Source: Liopterus haemorrhoidalis
Taxonomy: Eukaryota > Arthropoda > Insecta > Coleoptera > Dytiscidae
Length of the DNA stretch: 64,000 nucleotides
Assembly (NCBI GenBank): GCA_963971575.1
Contig: OZ020613.1
Span: 44,444,239-44,508,238 of the forward strand
Reading direction: 5' to 3'
A program made the translations under genes and the position numbers. Position 1 is the first letter of the stretch, and each line of letters begins with the position of its first letter. Of this stretch, positions 11,943-24,866 are shown in pieces. The notes under the pieces were generated by a model, which was not told where the DNA came from, searched no databases, and saw only the letters and a program-made list of their open reading frames with translations.

Positions 11943-12606
11943 CAGGGGTCCACAAACTTTTTCAACAGGGGGCCGGTTCACTGTCCCTCAGACCGCTGAA
12001 GGGCCGGACTAAAGTTAAAAAAAAATTGTTTTGAAATTTTTTTATTTGCAAACAATGGGAACAAATACAATAATTAAAATGAAGAACAAGTAAAGTTAAA
12101 TCTACCAACTTACAAATATTTCAATGGGAACTATGGGCCTGTTTTTGGCTAATAAGATGGTCAATGTCCGGTTCCATATTGGTCACTGCTATTCGTAACA
12201 AGTGATGCAAGTGTGTGTCAGTAAGTCTAGATCTGGTTGGAGATTTCAAATGTTTCATCCTAGAAAAAGTCTGTTCACAGATATAAGTGCTGCCAATTTT
12301 AGGTTAGTTTAAAGTACGAGCTACTTATATACTGTTGTTATATACGAGTTGCATATACTACACTGGAGTGACAGCTCTCGATTCTCGGTTCGTAAATAAA
12401 ACGAGCCGTTGCGTCAATATGTTACCCCCACCACAGTACGGCAAAATTATAAGCGGGAATATGTTTAACATGCATTTTTTTGGAATTTAACAATGGTTTC
12501 AATCAGTAATAACAAAAAAAGAACAAATTAGAATTTACCCGGCGGGCCGGATGTATGTCTTCGGTGGGCCGTATGTGGCCCGCGGGCCGTAGTTTGAGGA
12601 CCCCTG
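11943..12606 (-). mobile_element. hAT deletion derivative with perfect 8-bp target duplication
   Basis: The ends are CAGGGGTCCACAAACT and, inverted, CAGGGGTCCTCAAACT. Both flanks read CTATAGGT (11935-11942 and 12607-12614). The ZFB copy has the empty site, a single CTATAGGT near 37869, so the insertion followed the duplication. On the minus strand a remnant of the transposase C-terminus is readable (KHLKSPTRSRLTDTHL, NMEPDIDHL), the region around the hAT dimerisation domain. The rest is deleted. Confidence 0.85.
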
Positions 12607-13926
12607 CTATAGGTAATACAAATCAAAATAAAAATTATTCTGAAAATAAAAATAAAACATTCACAACAAAATTTATTTGAAGAATAAAATAACTAAATTA
12701 ATTATTATCAGTTTGTATATGTAATATGTCAAAAATCACTATATATACCTTAATTAAATTTTCTCTAAATTGTAAATCAAATGGCTTGTTTTTGAAGAAG
12801 AAATTTTTTTAAATAATGTTCAAGTTCAATCTTGATTGCGCAAAATTTATTATTAAATATTTTTCATGAAAGTTTTATTTTAAAAAATTGATTTTTAATA
12901 TTAAATTAATAATATTGCCGACTATTATTGTGGTTTTATTTATTTCCTGCAAACCTCTTCACATCTACTGTAACGAATTGAGACATTTTCCGTCGCGTGA
13001 CCTATATTTAGTTGGCAGTGCGCATCGTGAAACTACGCATAGGCGCTATAGTGTCTTTGATAACATTGCTAGCCATGAACTCCTTCCTGCGCTTCACATT
13101 TCGCCATCAAACTCGGACCATCATGTAAAACCTGATGTTAAGGTGAGAAGTATAATATGGGCGCGCAGGTCCCCTTGCCAGTTGAAACTTGAAACCATAC
13201 GAAGCACGCTGGTCATGCCGCATTTTAACCAAAACCGACCGTTTGCAAACATTCATAAGATTGCCACCCAAAAATAAAAAATGAAACATCATTCCAAAAT
13301 CAAGTTATGACAAAAAAAAAAAAAAAAACGTCAATTATTCCAAAATCAAGTGATAAGTAAAAGAACAGTAAGCCCCAAAAACCGCTCGTTTGATGAGCTA
13401 CTCGTGTGTGGCGCACGCCCTAAACACCCGCAAGCGGTTGCTCGTATTTTAACTAAACTACAATTTATAACTATACATAAATTTGCAAATATACTTAAAA
13501 AAAAGCAGTATTCATATTGAAGTAATTATGTTTAAAATATCTATATTTTATAAAAAAATAAATAAATTAGACTGTGCCTCCTTTACTTCCCGTGACGAGC
13601 TACCACTGTTTAGTATATTGCTAAACTGGTCGCCAATGAATTGGTATAATGTGTATTTACATATATTTTGTAGAATAACATTTTAGCCGAGTAACCATAG
13701 CAACCATTTGGTTATAGTTAACTAAGCTTTCAGAAATCGGCCCTTAAAGTTTGAGTTTATTGTGTAAACCTGAGTTCTATAGTTGGCCAAACAAAGAGTT
13801 ACTTTAAATTGCAGCTTATTGTATCAGTTTATATAAAAGGAATCCACAAACCAACGCGGCCACGGTGGCTGTTGAAAGCAACGTATGTAACAGGATAAGA
13901 ACACGCATATACAAGCGTTCTAATAG

Positions 13927-14526
13927 GGGAAATATTTTAAGATCGCAGCACTGTTGCGGCATACTTGGAACTTCCAAAATAGACATTCATTATATATAAT
14001 CATAAGGGCAACAACGTGAATTTTAATGTTTACTGGTGTTTTTTTTTTTAATTTTCATATAATATGAATACGTATTTTTATGCAAAGTAATCAGTGAAAT
14101 ATTATAACATCAAATATTAATAAATAAGAATAATTTTAGGCATGTTTTTATTATTTTTTTAGGTTGAAATGGACCTTCTAGGTTATTTAGGTTGAAATGG
14201 ATTTCTTTTAATCCACGAATTACACTCAGATACACAGCAATAATAGTTCGACTTCAACATGATTTTTGTCGTCTTCCACTTTAGTTTCAGGTTATTTTCA
14301 CTTATTATCACTTGATACCAGTAAAAACAATTTAAAACTGATTTTAAAATAATATAAAATAACACAAAACTTAACAAAACGTAACAATATACCAATATAA
14401 TAACAACTAAACTATAGTAAAATGCAAAAATATATTTTGATCCCATATAACTCAATGTAAAAAGCGCGATAGATTGTCTATTTCTGTAGTTGCTTAAAAT
14501 CCCACCAGATTTCATATCGCTTAGCA
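13927..14526. mobile_element. Short DNA transposon, ZFA-specific
   Basis: The ends are GGGGAAATATTTTAAG and, inverted, AGGGAAAAATTGCTAAG. ZFB has the uninterrupted site (TTCTAATATCAGTG near 40449), where ATA or TA is the likely target duplication. A minus-strand frame (14527-14183) ends with CCVSECNSW, reminiscent of the start of a THAP zinc domain, but the rest is not recognisable. Confidence 0.55.
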
Positions 14527-14739
14527 ATTTTTCCCTATATCAGTGAACGGCGGCTAGTGCTGCGTTCAATTTTGCAATGGCAAAGCGGTGGTGGTCAAAA
14601 TCAACAAGCTGCGTTTGGCCGTGGCGTTAGTCGTTGTGTTTATATCCGAGGGTGATATTTTCTCTTATTATAGAAAATTTAACAGAAAAAATAATAGAAG
14701 CTGTAAAAGAAAAGAAATCTTTATATGTGGTACGTGGTA

Positions 14740-15790
14740 CTGCATACGAGCTCCTCAAATCTTATTTTTCTAACAGGTCACAATTTGTCTCGTTAACGAC
14801 ATTGAATCATCAACGAGAAATGCTGATTACGGAGTTTGTCAGGGCGTAATATTAGGACATCTCTTCTTCACCATTTTTATTAACGACCTTCCGAATATCT
14901 TTTTCGATAACTCCGCGGATGTGATACTTTATGCGGACGATACCACAATATTATCAAGTCATACATCAGCAACTCGACATTTCGGAAACTGCCCTAGAGA
15001 AAGTAAAAACCTGGTGTACTACAAACAAATTGACTCTTAATGCCAGCAAGACCCAACAAATTATATTTTCCCTAAACCGCAACACCGACGAAGTGTTTGA
15101 GTACGGTGATCTTATTAAATGCCTAGGAATGTATATAGACGGTCAACTCAGTTGGCACCACTACATTAGCAATTTGGCCATTTCCCTGAAAAAAACTATC
15201 TACGCTTTTGTCCGGCTCAAAACTTCGGTTTATTTTGAAACATTACGTATTTTTTATTTTGCCGCGTTCCAGTCTTACGGTATAGTCCATTGGGGAGTAA
15301 GCTCATCAATCACCCGCATTTTCATAATCCAAAAAAAGAGCCCTTAGAATTAAGAATAATATCCCCTCCAGGACCCATTGCCGGGAACTGTTTAAAAAAT
15401 TTAGAATTATGTCAGTGTACAGCCTATTTGTATATATCTGCCTGGTGTATGTGAAAGAAAACGCAGCCCAGTTTGTCACCGTTTCTTCAAGTCATTCTTA
15501 TATTGTTCGCTCGAAAGACACTATTCGTTTCCCTAAAATAAGACTTGAGAAGTTAAAAAACGGTTTTTACTCGGTTGCATGTTTCTTCAATTCTTTGCCT
15601 TCTGCTGTCAGAAATGTTAATTACAGGACCTTCAGGAAAAAACTAAGAGAGATCCTTCTTGAAAACTGTCTGTACAGCACTGATGACTACTAAAGAATTG
15701 ATTTCAGCAAATACTAAAAATTTTCCTTATCTTTTTAAGTACCCCATCTGGCAATTGTATTAATTTTATAATTTATATTTCAAATTTATA
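14740..15790 (+). mobile_element. 5'-truncated Jockey/CR1-type LINE, ZFA-specific
   Basis: Reverse transcriptase is readable in several frames: LLKSYFSNRSQFVSL, INDLPNIF, the catalytic YADD at 14930-14941, then KLTLNASKTQQIIF and CLGMYIDGQLSWHHYI. A C-terminal part (15409-15693) ends FRKKLREILLENC. Frameshifts make it inactive. ZFB has unrelated sequence at this point and realigns at GGTAACAGGAATGA (15797 against 41115). Confidence 0.8.
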
Positions 15791-16025
15791 ATTGGTAACA
15801 GGAATGATATTTATGAATTGTTTTCTGTTCAAGAACAAAAATGAAATTAAAAATATTCAATACCGGTTTTACCCGCTTTCTTTCATGCTTTCCAGTTTAA
15901 AATTTGATCAATACTGCTCGTATTAATTAATACGTTAATAGTAGATTAATACGTTGCAGTAAATATATTTATTTTTACTTATATACATTTTATCTTTTTC
16001 TGTATACTATGTTTATTATGTTTAA

Positions 16026-16991
16026 GGGACTATTACCGGTTAGAAAGGCAAAAAATGACCTATAATTAAATATTTTTTTTCTCGTTTCCTTTATTATAGA
16101 ACGTTGTGCAACTTTTTTTATTTTATTAATATTATATTCAAGATTATAAATTTTTTTTTTTTTTTTCAATACATAGATAATTATATAGATGGCGCCAAAG
16201 TTCAGTAACAAAAAATTATGATGCTCCATGGCCCGGGGTTAATCTCGAAATTGACAAGTCTGAAACAAAAAATTCAAAAATAATTTTAAAGATGAAGGTG
16301 TCTTACATCGTAATTTACCACCTATTATAAAAAAAAGGGTGTAAAAACAAAATGGCGGATAGGTGAAATTTTTTTTCTAAAAATCATGTTTTTTCCCCCT
16401 TTTAACCTTATCAATTTTCTTTTTTTTCAAATTTTTTTGCAATTTTCTGGTAAATTACGGTAGAGGACATCAAAATGAACAAAATTCACTAAATTTTAAA
16501 AATATCCGTTGTGTAGTTATGGAGAATAAGTCTGGGCCGATTGAAAAAACACCATTTCGAGAAAATCACTTTTAAAGTTTTTTTTTTAATATTTGTATTG
16601 TAATATTTAAAAAAAAATTAAGTTTCAGCCCTTACAATTGGTTAATCAGCAATCCCTGGTCCATATAAAAGTACTCCCGAATCAATCATTTGTTGCTGTT
16701 CCTCTTGCTGAGCAGTTTGCTTTGCCAAGCGAGCTTCCTTCGACGCCGCGGTACTCGCTTTATTGGCCATCTCAATGCGTTCCTCATCTTTTTTTTAAAC
16801 ATAATCATACGTAGAGTGTCCAATTATGCATCCCATTACCTCCAATATTTTCAAGAGGGACGTTCTACCTTCATTAAATATTGCTAATGAAATATTAGCA
16901 GCCAACTCAGTAATTTCTCTTCCCACAAACGTATGTTTGGGAACGATAGCCCAAAGTGTTTTATATTTATATTTTAATGTTTTATTATATG

Positions 16992-17034
<43 letters not shown>

Positions 17035-17249
17035 TTGAACAGATTAACGGTGTTGAGAAGCACACATGCCGAATCTCGTCAAACCAGCTGTCGCGCACCG
17101 AAAAAGCGCCTGCGCTAAAATTGCCACCAATTTCTTATTTTTTTGAATTTCGTTATAAAAATTTAGGATATGATTTCTGAAGGTATAAGGAATCAAAAAA
17201 TGTAAAAAAAAAAAACGATTTTTTGAAAATTATAACCGGTAATAGTCCC
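16026..17249 (-). mobile_element. TTAA-flanked DNA transposon derivative
   Basis: Perfect 16-bp ends GGGACTATTACCGGTT are flanked by TTAA on both sides (16022-16025, 17250-17253). ZFB keeps the unoccupied site (GTTTTAGAGGAAC near 41320). On the minus strand 16956-16642 is one frame with a single TAA. It encodes a transposase-like C-terminus: AIFNEGRTSLLKILEVMG, then a charged helix EARLAKQTAQQEEQQQ and LLYGPGIAD. TTAA targets point to piggyBac or Kolobok types; this tail is not the piggyBac cysteine domain, so Kolobok-like is my inference. An internal (TA)n lies at 16998-17030. Confidence 0.7.
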
Positions 17250-17419
17250 TTAAGAGGAACTAAACTGGATTTATGTTCCTCAAGTTGTAACGAGCTTCGT
17301 GATTATTTCATGCTTCATGTTGGCAGCCAAAATCTAAATGTCAAATGAAAAATTTATGAAAACTAACACATTCGAAAATTTGTATTAAAAATGACCCAAA
17401 AAGTCAAGATGAAATAGGA

Positions 17420-18425
17420 AATTGATTTAGATATTTTTCTTAAATTTATTAATTCTATTCACCCAAATATTCAATTCACCCTTGAAACAGAAAATAATAA
17501 TACTATCAACTTTCTAGACCTTAAATTACACCATATTAATAATAAAATTGAAATAGATGACTACCGTAAGACTTACAGATTCCACTATTCCCCAAAATTC
17601 AGTTCACCCAATTCATCATAAATTAGCGGCGTTTAACTCTATGATATACTGAACCTTTAAATTATCCCTCTCAAATATTAGGTTGAAACAAGAAATCGAC
17701 AGTATTAAAACTATAGCCATTAATAACGGATATAATTCTTCAGTTATAGATAATATTTGATACAAATGGGAAAACAAGAAATTATAAGATAGCATTTACC
17801 CTCATGTATCTATTTCTGTAGAAAATAAGTATATTCGCTAACGTATTACGGGACCATATCAGATAAAATTGCCAATTTACTTAAAAAACATAAATTAAAG
17901 ATTGCTTTTAAACCCCCGACAAAAATATCTAATTGTCTTTTTAATGCTAAAGATCCGATCGACACCATTTTTAAGTCCGGAGTCTATAAGTTGTGCAATA
18001 GCATATATAAACAGGAAGAAATTTCAATATTAAATTAAAGGAACACAATAGAGCTTTTTATTCTGATTTGGATATATATCACTCTACATTTAGTGACATC
18101 TTAAAGATTGCAAACATATATCCAGCGGTCATTCTGTTGACTTAAATTGTTTAAAACCATTACATTATGTTCATAAGGGTTATAAACTAAATCTGCTTGA
18201 ATCCCTTGAAATATTTAAATATCTGAGGCAGGGCGCCGGTCCTCAATGAACAAACGGATTTGGTTTATTCCCCAATTTTCCAAGTATTTGTTAATTAGAA
18301 TTTTTCGGTATTGTTAATATATAAGGGCTGTACATTGAATGTTCTCCATTCATTACATCATTTGAATCACTTGATAATGCCATTGTATGGCGAAACTAGT
18401 CGTGTTATTAGTTAAATAATAAAGT
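17420..18425 (+). mobile_element. 5'-truncated Penelope-like element, shared with ZFB
   Basis: The end of a reverse transcriptase (FLDLKLHHINNKIEI, LKQEIDSIKTIAINN) is followed by a decayed GIY-YIG region and a 3' end with TTGATAATG-hairpin-CGAAAC. The better preserved sister copy is at 41520-42560. This copy has more stops and small deletions. The insertion predates the gene duplication. Confidence 0.7.
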
Positions 18426-18727
18426 GATATTTTGCATAGAAATTAGTGTTTTTATTTATTTCAAAATGAAATGTAAATGACTTGTTTATAAAAACAGCTA
18501 GCCCCAATCCTTGATAATTAATGTAAATGTAGTCTGTTTCTTTAGCTTCAGCGGAACTAGATATTGAAATTTACTAACTTTTGATTGTATGAGGTTTTTT
18601 ATCATTTTGTTTAACAAAAGCCCACTTCGATCGTTAAAAAGTGAGCTTAAATGATAACTTAAGAAAATAAAAATACATTTAGTCCCGCTTAAACATTTGA
18701 AATAGACTTTACTATTTACTGGTGAAA

Positions 18728-18813
18728 GAAGTCGGGAGTCGGAGTCCGAGTCGAAGTCAGAGTTGGGAGTAGGAGTCGGAGTCGGTAATTTTTCTGCCGA
18801 CTCCCCATCCCTG
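18728..18813. repeat. GAGTCGG-rich repeat
   Basis: Short tandem GGAGTCGGAGTC-type units end in CCGACTCCCCATCCCTG. The same sequence is in ZFB (42886-42967), and an inverted-type partner starting CAGGGATGGGGAGTCGG is at 40963. CAGGGATGGG ends resemble hAT-type MITE termini. Confidence 0.45.
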
Positions 18814-19206
18814 GTGTGCAGTTCACTTATGTGTGCCTTATATAATTCGCGATTTTAACGCGCCTTTTGCTGAAAATATTTCTGACATACATTGATATGG
18901 ATATACACTGGTTGGTCAATATTGATTGACAGTGACGTGAATAATTTTATTTCATTCTGTATAAAATTTTATTCCAGGAACTGACTTTTGCGCGAAATGT
19001 CATTTTTGCCCACGATGAAGCTGTGTTAACGAAGCTATGCATGAGCGGTGTGTCATAAATTTCTTCTATCTATTGTTTATCTTCTGTTATATTAATATTC
19101 AGTTTTCTCCATCTGTATTTATTAATAATTATATTGAAAATTGTGCTCCTAAGTTCGTTCTCAGGTGTGTATATTGAATAATATATCAAAATTTACATAA
19201 TTATTA

Positions 19207-19774
19207 TATGAAGTACGAAGTACCTATGATACGTTCTAACGAGGAACAACAGGGCAGAGCAGCACGTTCGAGAAATAGTGAAGAAAGCAAGAATGATTAT
19301 GGGGAAGCTATGGAGCATAGGAGAGAGGAGGTTTAACGACGAAGGTGGAGGTTGAAGTTATTTGACGTGATAGTGAAGAGTATGCTCATGTACGAAGTAG
19401 AGACCTGGTGATGGAAGGAATGGGAGATAGTAGAAAGGGTACAAGAGAAATACATGAGATGGATTATGTGATTAGACAGAACAACTCCAGGATATATAGG
19501 ATATATACCCTAAACGCCGCAAGGCCTAGGGGAAATAAAGAATTATATATAAGTTACCTCAATAGTTCCCGCTGACTCCACATAATATCATATTCCCAAG
19601 TGGAATTTGACTCTTTTTATAATCAGCATTTTTCTTTCAGTCTATATTAACATGTTCTGTTTATTATTTCTTTAGTCTTAATTAGAATCTTGATCTGTAA
19701 CCATTTAATTTTGTTAATGTCGTAAATAAAACTTTTTAAAAACTGATTCAGAACATTTGGACAGATATTTTATA
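19207..19774 (+). mobile_element. LINE 3' fragment with 13-bp target duplication
   Basis: TACATAATTATTA flanks both sides (19194-19206 and 19775-19787); ZFB has it once near 45290. The frame reads REIVKKARMIMGKLW, MLMYEVETW and EKYMRWIM*LDRTTPGYI, the same family as 2183-2999. It is an ordinary 5'-truncated, post-duplication insertion. Confidence 0.8.
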
Positions 19775-20296
19775 TACATAATTATTAGTAAGTGACAAAA
19801 ATATATTGCAGTGGGGCAACTAAGACAATCAGTATGATAACCTGGTAGTAAAAAGTTTTTTTTTTATCGGTAAATTTTAAAGGTTGTCTTTTTATTAAAT
19901 TATTGATAGATTCGTTCGAAATCCTGAGATACGTGATAATCCACACATTATATAATTTTTTTTTTGCCTTGGTAAACTCTCTTAACTGAAATTCGTATTA
20001 CTTTTTATGTCTGCTAGCATATATATATAAACAAGTATATGGCGCATGAACGCTGGCTAGATGTTCCATGATAGGAGGATGGAGCTATGTATTGCCGTAC
20101 CCCTTCATGACAGATGAATAGTTTGCGCATGTCTAAATTACGACCTTGCTATTGGTCGAAAAAATTAAAGTTACGTAGCGGGAGTTAAGAGAAGGAGCTA
20201 GGCATGTGGACATGTAGTGTCATTCTTTCTGTTAGAAATATTATGCGAAGTTTTGTCTGTATTAAATTGTGAAAAGAGTTCGTATTTATAACGAAA

Positions 20297-21940
20297 ATGC
20301 CAGCAAATTGTGTATTATGTTGTTGTCCACGAAAGAAATCTGTTTCTTTTCACAAGTAAGTATTAAATATTAATAAACTGCATGTTTGGGGGCCTACTAA
20401 TACCCACGCGTATTATTATTTTTCAAATTAGATTACTTTATATATATATATATGCCAATATTGTGCAATTTTTTGCTAAACCTATTAATCAAGTGCAATC
20501 TAACCACAATTTATACCTGAAAAAATTAAGAAAATGGAATATTTGGGCAAGTAAAATTATTGAAAAATTGCGTTACGTTCAGTATTGTAGGACCCTAAAC
20601 TGCATGTGTATCTAAATATTTATAATTATGATATCAACTACATAACCTCTTCCATTGTCAGGTTCCCGAGAAATGCTGAGTTATGTCAGAAGTGGAAAAT
20701 GATTTGACCTACGTGAAGAAGATGATGTGTCTAGAATCTACCTCTGTTTGAAAACATTTTTCTGCATACAGTTATATCCATCCTTAAGCTAATACTTATG
20801 GTGGACGTTTGTTTCTAAAACCCGATCCATATCCTACATTGCGTGTGCCATTTCCAATTTTGCAAGAGATTAAAGGTAAGTTTTTATTTAACACTATATT
20901 ACTAATCTCTCGCTCTCTAGCAAATTATAGTGATCAGTCTGAGATCTAATGATGTAACTAAATAACGCAATATGATTGGACATTTTTTGAACTGAACTGT
21001 GCGAACGTAGATAACTATTGACACTTAGTGTCAAATTAATTATTTAGATGGTCTTAAATATTGTTTATACATTTTAATTACATGTGTAGAACAGGGGTTC
21101 TTAAACTTATGTTGTCCGAGGACCCCCTCTTGAACAACATTTTGATTAAATGGATTTTTTTTTTTTTAATTTTAAGGATTTTTATTAAATGAGTTATTTG
21201 AATAAAAGCGAAAAGTTGGGGGATGTAAAGTTAATGTCAAAATTGTTTTGCGGACCCTAGTTTAAGAACTGTTGGCGTAGAACACAGTAAAGTAACCGAG
21301 GGTTATGCCTTCAGTTAAAATAAATTCTCAATTATTTTTTTTAGTTGAACCCGTTGCGAGCAGTTCTGTTGCGAGTACTTCTATTGTGGGCACTCCTGTT
21401 GCACACACTTATGGAGACTGTATTTCAGACTATTTTGAAACTGACACTGTTCATGAACCTGTCCCTAGCAGTCCAGCTGACTGTGTTACTGGCAGTATTA
21501 CAACTGAATCTGCAGGTAATATATTAATTTTAAGTAAATTTAAAAATTAAAGCAGGGTATACAATAATCAACTTATAATATATTTGTTTTTAAATATGAC
21601 ATGTTTTATAAATTAAATTATATTTTTAGTTGAGAGCAGCCTGATGTGTACACCTCCGAAACGAGGATTTTACGAGCCACGTTATGTTGGTGACCTAACA
21701 GATGTAAACTTTTCAACCCACAAAAAACGTAAAAGATCTTTGAAACTGGTTAAAGCAACAAATACTGGACACACAAAAAAATTGAAGATTTACGAACACA
21801 AGTTTTGGACGTTAAGAAAAGAGTTACCTCTCTTAAGGAGTTAGTGAAGGTGTTAAAGAAGAAAAACTTAATTTCTGAAGAAGTTGGAGAAACGTTAATG
21901 CTGAAAAGAAACGTGTTAATGTTAAAAACCAATAATGGTT
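20297..21940 (+). pseudogene. THAP plus coiled-coil N-terminal part of a P-type transposase
   Basis: Exon 1 (20297-20355) encodes MPANCVLCCCPRKKSVSFHK and ends at GTAAGT. Exon 2 (20662-20875) continues FPRNAELCQKWKM and later RLFLKPDPYPTLRVPFP, the C-terminal part of a THAP domain, but its middle has stops. Exon 3 (21345-21515) is a Ser/Thr-rich linker. Exon 4 starts at 21630 with CTPPKRGFYEPRYVGDLTD and a basic stretch KKRKRSLKL, then after a one-base slip in an A run near 21780 continues DVKKRVTSLKELVKVLKKK, a coiled coil. In active P proteins the THAP domain binds the element ends and the coil dimerises; the catalytic and GTP-binding parts are absent here. Confidence 0.7.
21092..21274. mobile_element. 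hAT-type MITE nested in the P element
   Basis: The ends CAGGGGTTCTTAAAC and, inverted, CAACAGTTCTTAAAC enclose 183 bp. The flanks GTGTAGAA and GCGTAGAA match at 7 of 8 positions, as an 8-bp target duplication should after one mutation. Confidence 0.75.
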
Positions 21941-22039
21941 TTTGTTTTATTTATTTATTTTTTTTTGCCTTGTTTTGTCTTTGTTTTACTCTTGAATTTT
22001 TGTGACTTGTAAAAGTGGTTTAGTTAAGTTATGTTAGCA

Positions 22040-22073
22040 AGGGCTGTGCGAAATTTGCACACGGGTCCGCTAG
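22040..22073 (+). mobile_element. Possible Helitron 3' terminus
   Basis: A hairpin GTGCGAAATTTGCAC is followed by a short spacer and CTAGT, the layout of Helitron 3' ends. No matching 5' TC end is seen, so this is a tentative call. Confidence 0.35.
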
Positions 22074-24404
22074 TATTAAGTATTATTAACTTAGTTGTAA
22101 TCCTGTACTTATATAGTATGACACTGTAAGAATTTTATTACAATATATTTTATATAAAATTAATATTTATTGTTTTAATTATTGTCCTTTTTGATAAAAG
22201 TATTATGCACAAAAATTAGAAGAAAGTATCATGACTTGAACATTACAGTTAACAGAAAATTGAAGTTTATTGCCAATTATTAAAGAAACAGTTAATTTTT
22301 TATCTCGAGATATGCTGTGTTTCTGTATACTACTTTAATTCGAGTTCGAATAAATTATTCGCATAAATTAAAATATTTGACTCGTTCCTTAGCAATCAGC
22401 CATCAGAAAGTAAAAAGAAAATATAATGAATAAAATCAGGTGTGACCAGCACAAAACCGACCGCCACCACAGAAAACTTAATAAAAAAACTTTAACTAAA
22501 AGAAAAATTTTTCAAATAAAAATGGTTACTTTTATGTTGTGCAGCAACTTTACCCGAATAAATTTTTTCGAAATATTCACAAAAAACTTGATACGAGTAA
22601 ACTTCTACTTTCAGTTGACCGTTTTTAACCAAAAGTAGAACGATCCATTTCACAAAGATCCATTTAGCCAGATTTACTGTACCCATGTCCACGGATTGAC
22701 AGACAATGCTGAAAATAGTCGAAACATGACGTATGAACTTTAATTCGTGGACATCCATCAAAATTGGTATGAGAAATATCTCCCTTATATATGAGGTAGT
22801 CGGTAATACATTTCAGTCACATTACTATTTATTTTTAGTCAAAACTCATGTTGCTATTCGAAACACTTGGATCGTAACGAGTTACGAATCAAGTTTAATA
22901 CAACATATGAAGATCACAAGTAACATATGAAGATGCTAATATAAAAACTCATTATGAGGGAGTTTACCACTAATTACCACTCTTAATGTTTACCACTTTG
23001 ATTAAAATTTCACAACTCTAAATGTAATTTTAAAGTTAAGAAATGCGTTCCTTTTAAGTAATCAGTCAATATTCACAGTAAATATTATATCAGCCATTTA
23101 AACGGGTACAGCTACGTCTTTTTTACCAAATAGTATAAACCAAATAATTAGGGTTTTTGTTTGATAACTTCTAACCTTATTTTTTTAAATGTAAATGTCA
23201 TTTCATCTGATTTTATCCTGCTTTTTCAAAATAAATTGACACTACCCGACCATGCGCATTGTGTTTTACTGTTACCAAAAGAGACAGATATATGTATATC
23301 TTACTCTCTATGTTGGAACATCTTAAGTCAAGATTAATACAGTAAAGGTTGTCTCATAACTTGAACTGGTGGGGGTAAATATACGTCATCGCTATGCTAA
23401 CGGTACTCAGCCTTTGTTTATTGTAAATGTTATAAACACGTGAAGTTTGAATTTTGTCTATAAATTTAAAAATATCGTTTAATTTTTTGATTTTCTACTG
23501 GTTTTAATTTCTTCTTAGTGTGTTTAGTGTCACTTTTCTCATTAAGTAAATAATAAGTGAGATATTTCAAGAGTATAAGTAGCGCTCCTCATGCTCCCTC
23601 CCCCCATTATTCATCTTATTGAACATAACAGAAAATTTTCTTCATTCTAAATAAATTTTCTTACATTCATTTTTTATGTGAAGTGAAATATTTCAATGTT
23701 TTAGGATAACTACCCTAATATTCATCAAATTGAAAAAATACATAGAACAAATAAGATTTGTTTTTTATAAACAATTTTGATTGTATAGTTTTTTCTGTTA
23801 AGATAGTTCTGTTTATAAATGAAACATTTTAAGTTTTTTAGTACCAGTTTTAACCCAGAAACACCCCCCAAGAAAGAAAATTTTGAGATATCATGCTTAT
23901 ATGTGATCCTGGTTCTACTCCAAAATACGTTCAGCCGTTTTTAAAAACAGATATAACCTCCAATTTTATTAATTACTATATTATTATAGCAATTTGTTTT
24001 TCTATTTTTATTTAAATATACCTAAAATTATATTTATATTCGATTTTATTGTTATTTATTAACTGTAATACAAATACCCATCGCCTTAAATTTTATATAA
24101 ATCAGTAGAAAATATCCTTAGGTTTTTATAATATATATATATTTTTTTTATAATTTATTCAGTAGAACTGTTTTGAAATAAATATCTATTATGAATACAG
24201 TCAATAAAAATATTTAAAAACATGCACCATTTGTATTCTAGTTTGAATTAATCCGTACTATGACGTATTCCCTCTCACGCTCTGATTGGTCAGAACGTTA
24301 CGAGACAACCTTTACTATAATAATCTTGATCTTAAGTTACATTGAGAGATAGGCCAGGCGCCATATACTAGTTTATATATATATGGTCTGCTAGTACTCT
24401 AAAC

Positions 24405-24748
24405 CAGGGGTCTGCAACCTATTTTACGTCGTGGGCCGGATTCAGTAACAAAATCTTACCCTTTTTATGTAGCGGGCCGCATCCAGTAATATATATATTT
24501 TTTGCGGACAAAAATACCCTTTGTGATTTCTATTTTTTTTTACGATCTTAAATTCTTGTTTACGCCGATTTACATGCATTGACGTCGGTGTAAATACGCC
24601 TAGTTGTAAGAATTCTAAAGCAGCACGGCAGTAATGTGTTGCGTACGCTGAATAACAAAAGTTAACATTATATTTTCTTATTGGTGCGCCGCATTAATTC
24701 ATTTGGCAGGCCGCATTTGTCCCACGGGTTGTCGGCTGCCAACCTCTG
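24405..24748. mobile_element. hAT-type MITE, shared by both gene copies
   Basis: Left end CAGGGGTCTGCAACCT; right end, inverted, CAGAGGTTGGCAGCCGAC. Flanks CTCTAAAC and ATCTAAAC match at 7 of 8. The ZFB equivalent is 46908-47243, so the insertion is older than the duplication. Confidence 0.75.
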
Positions 24749-24866
24749 ATCTAAACTATAAAAATTTGAATTCGCGTTATACCGAGACCTACTTTGTCAG
24801 GCATTTCCTTCCATGGCCTGTGAAAACAATACATATATACTATTTTAATTTCTTATTTGTTTGCAG

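Larger units (their letters stand above)
20018..24386 (+). mobile_element. P-type DNA transposon, 4.37 kb, ZFA-specific
   Basis: The ends are CATATATATATAAAC-AAGTATATGGCGC and, inverted, CCATATATATATAAACTAGTATATGGCGC, so the terminal repeats are about 30 bp. Perfect 8-bp target duplications TCTGCTAG lie at 20010-20017 and 24387-24394. ZFB has a single TCTGCTAG near 46890, the empty site. The 5' part carries THAP-type exons and a coiled coil (20297-21940). The 3' half (22016-24386) shows no transposase core: only AT-rich sequence and a Helitron-like end. Eight-bp duplications plus a THAP domain are hallmarks of the P superfamily. Confidence 0.85.

Noticed and set aside
12888..13277. Intronic ORF shared with ZFB (38077-38574, 165 codons)
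   Set aside because: No recognised domain, different starts and ends in the two copies, and a frame disruption between them. Kept only as an unexplained conserved intron stretch.
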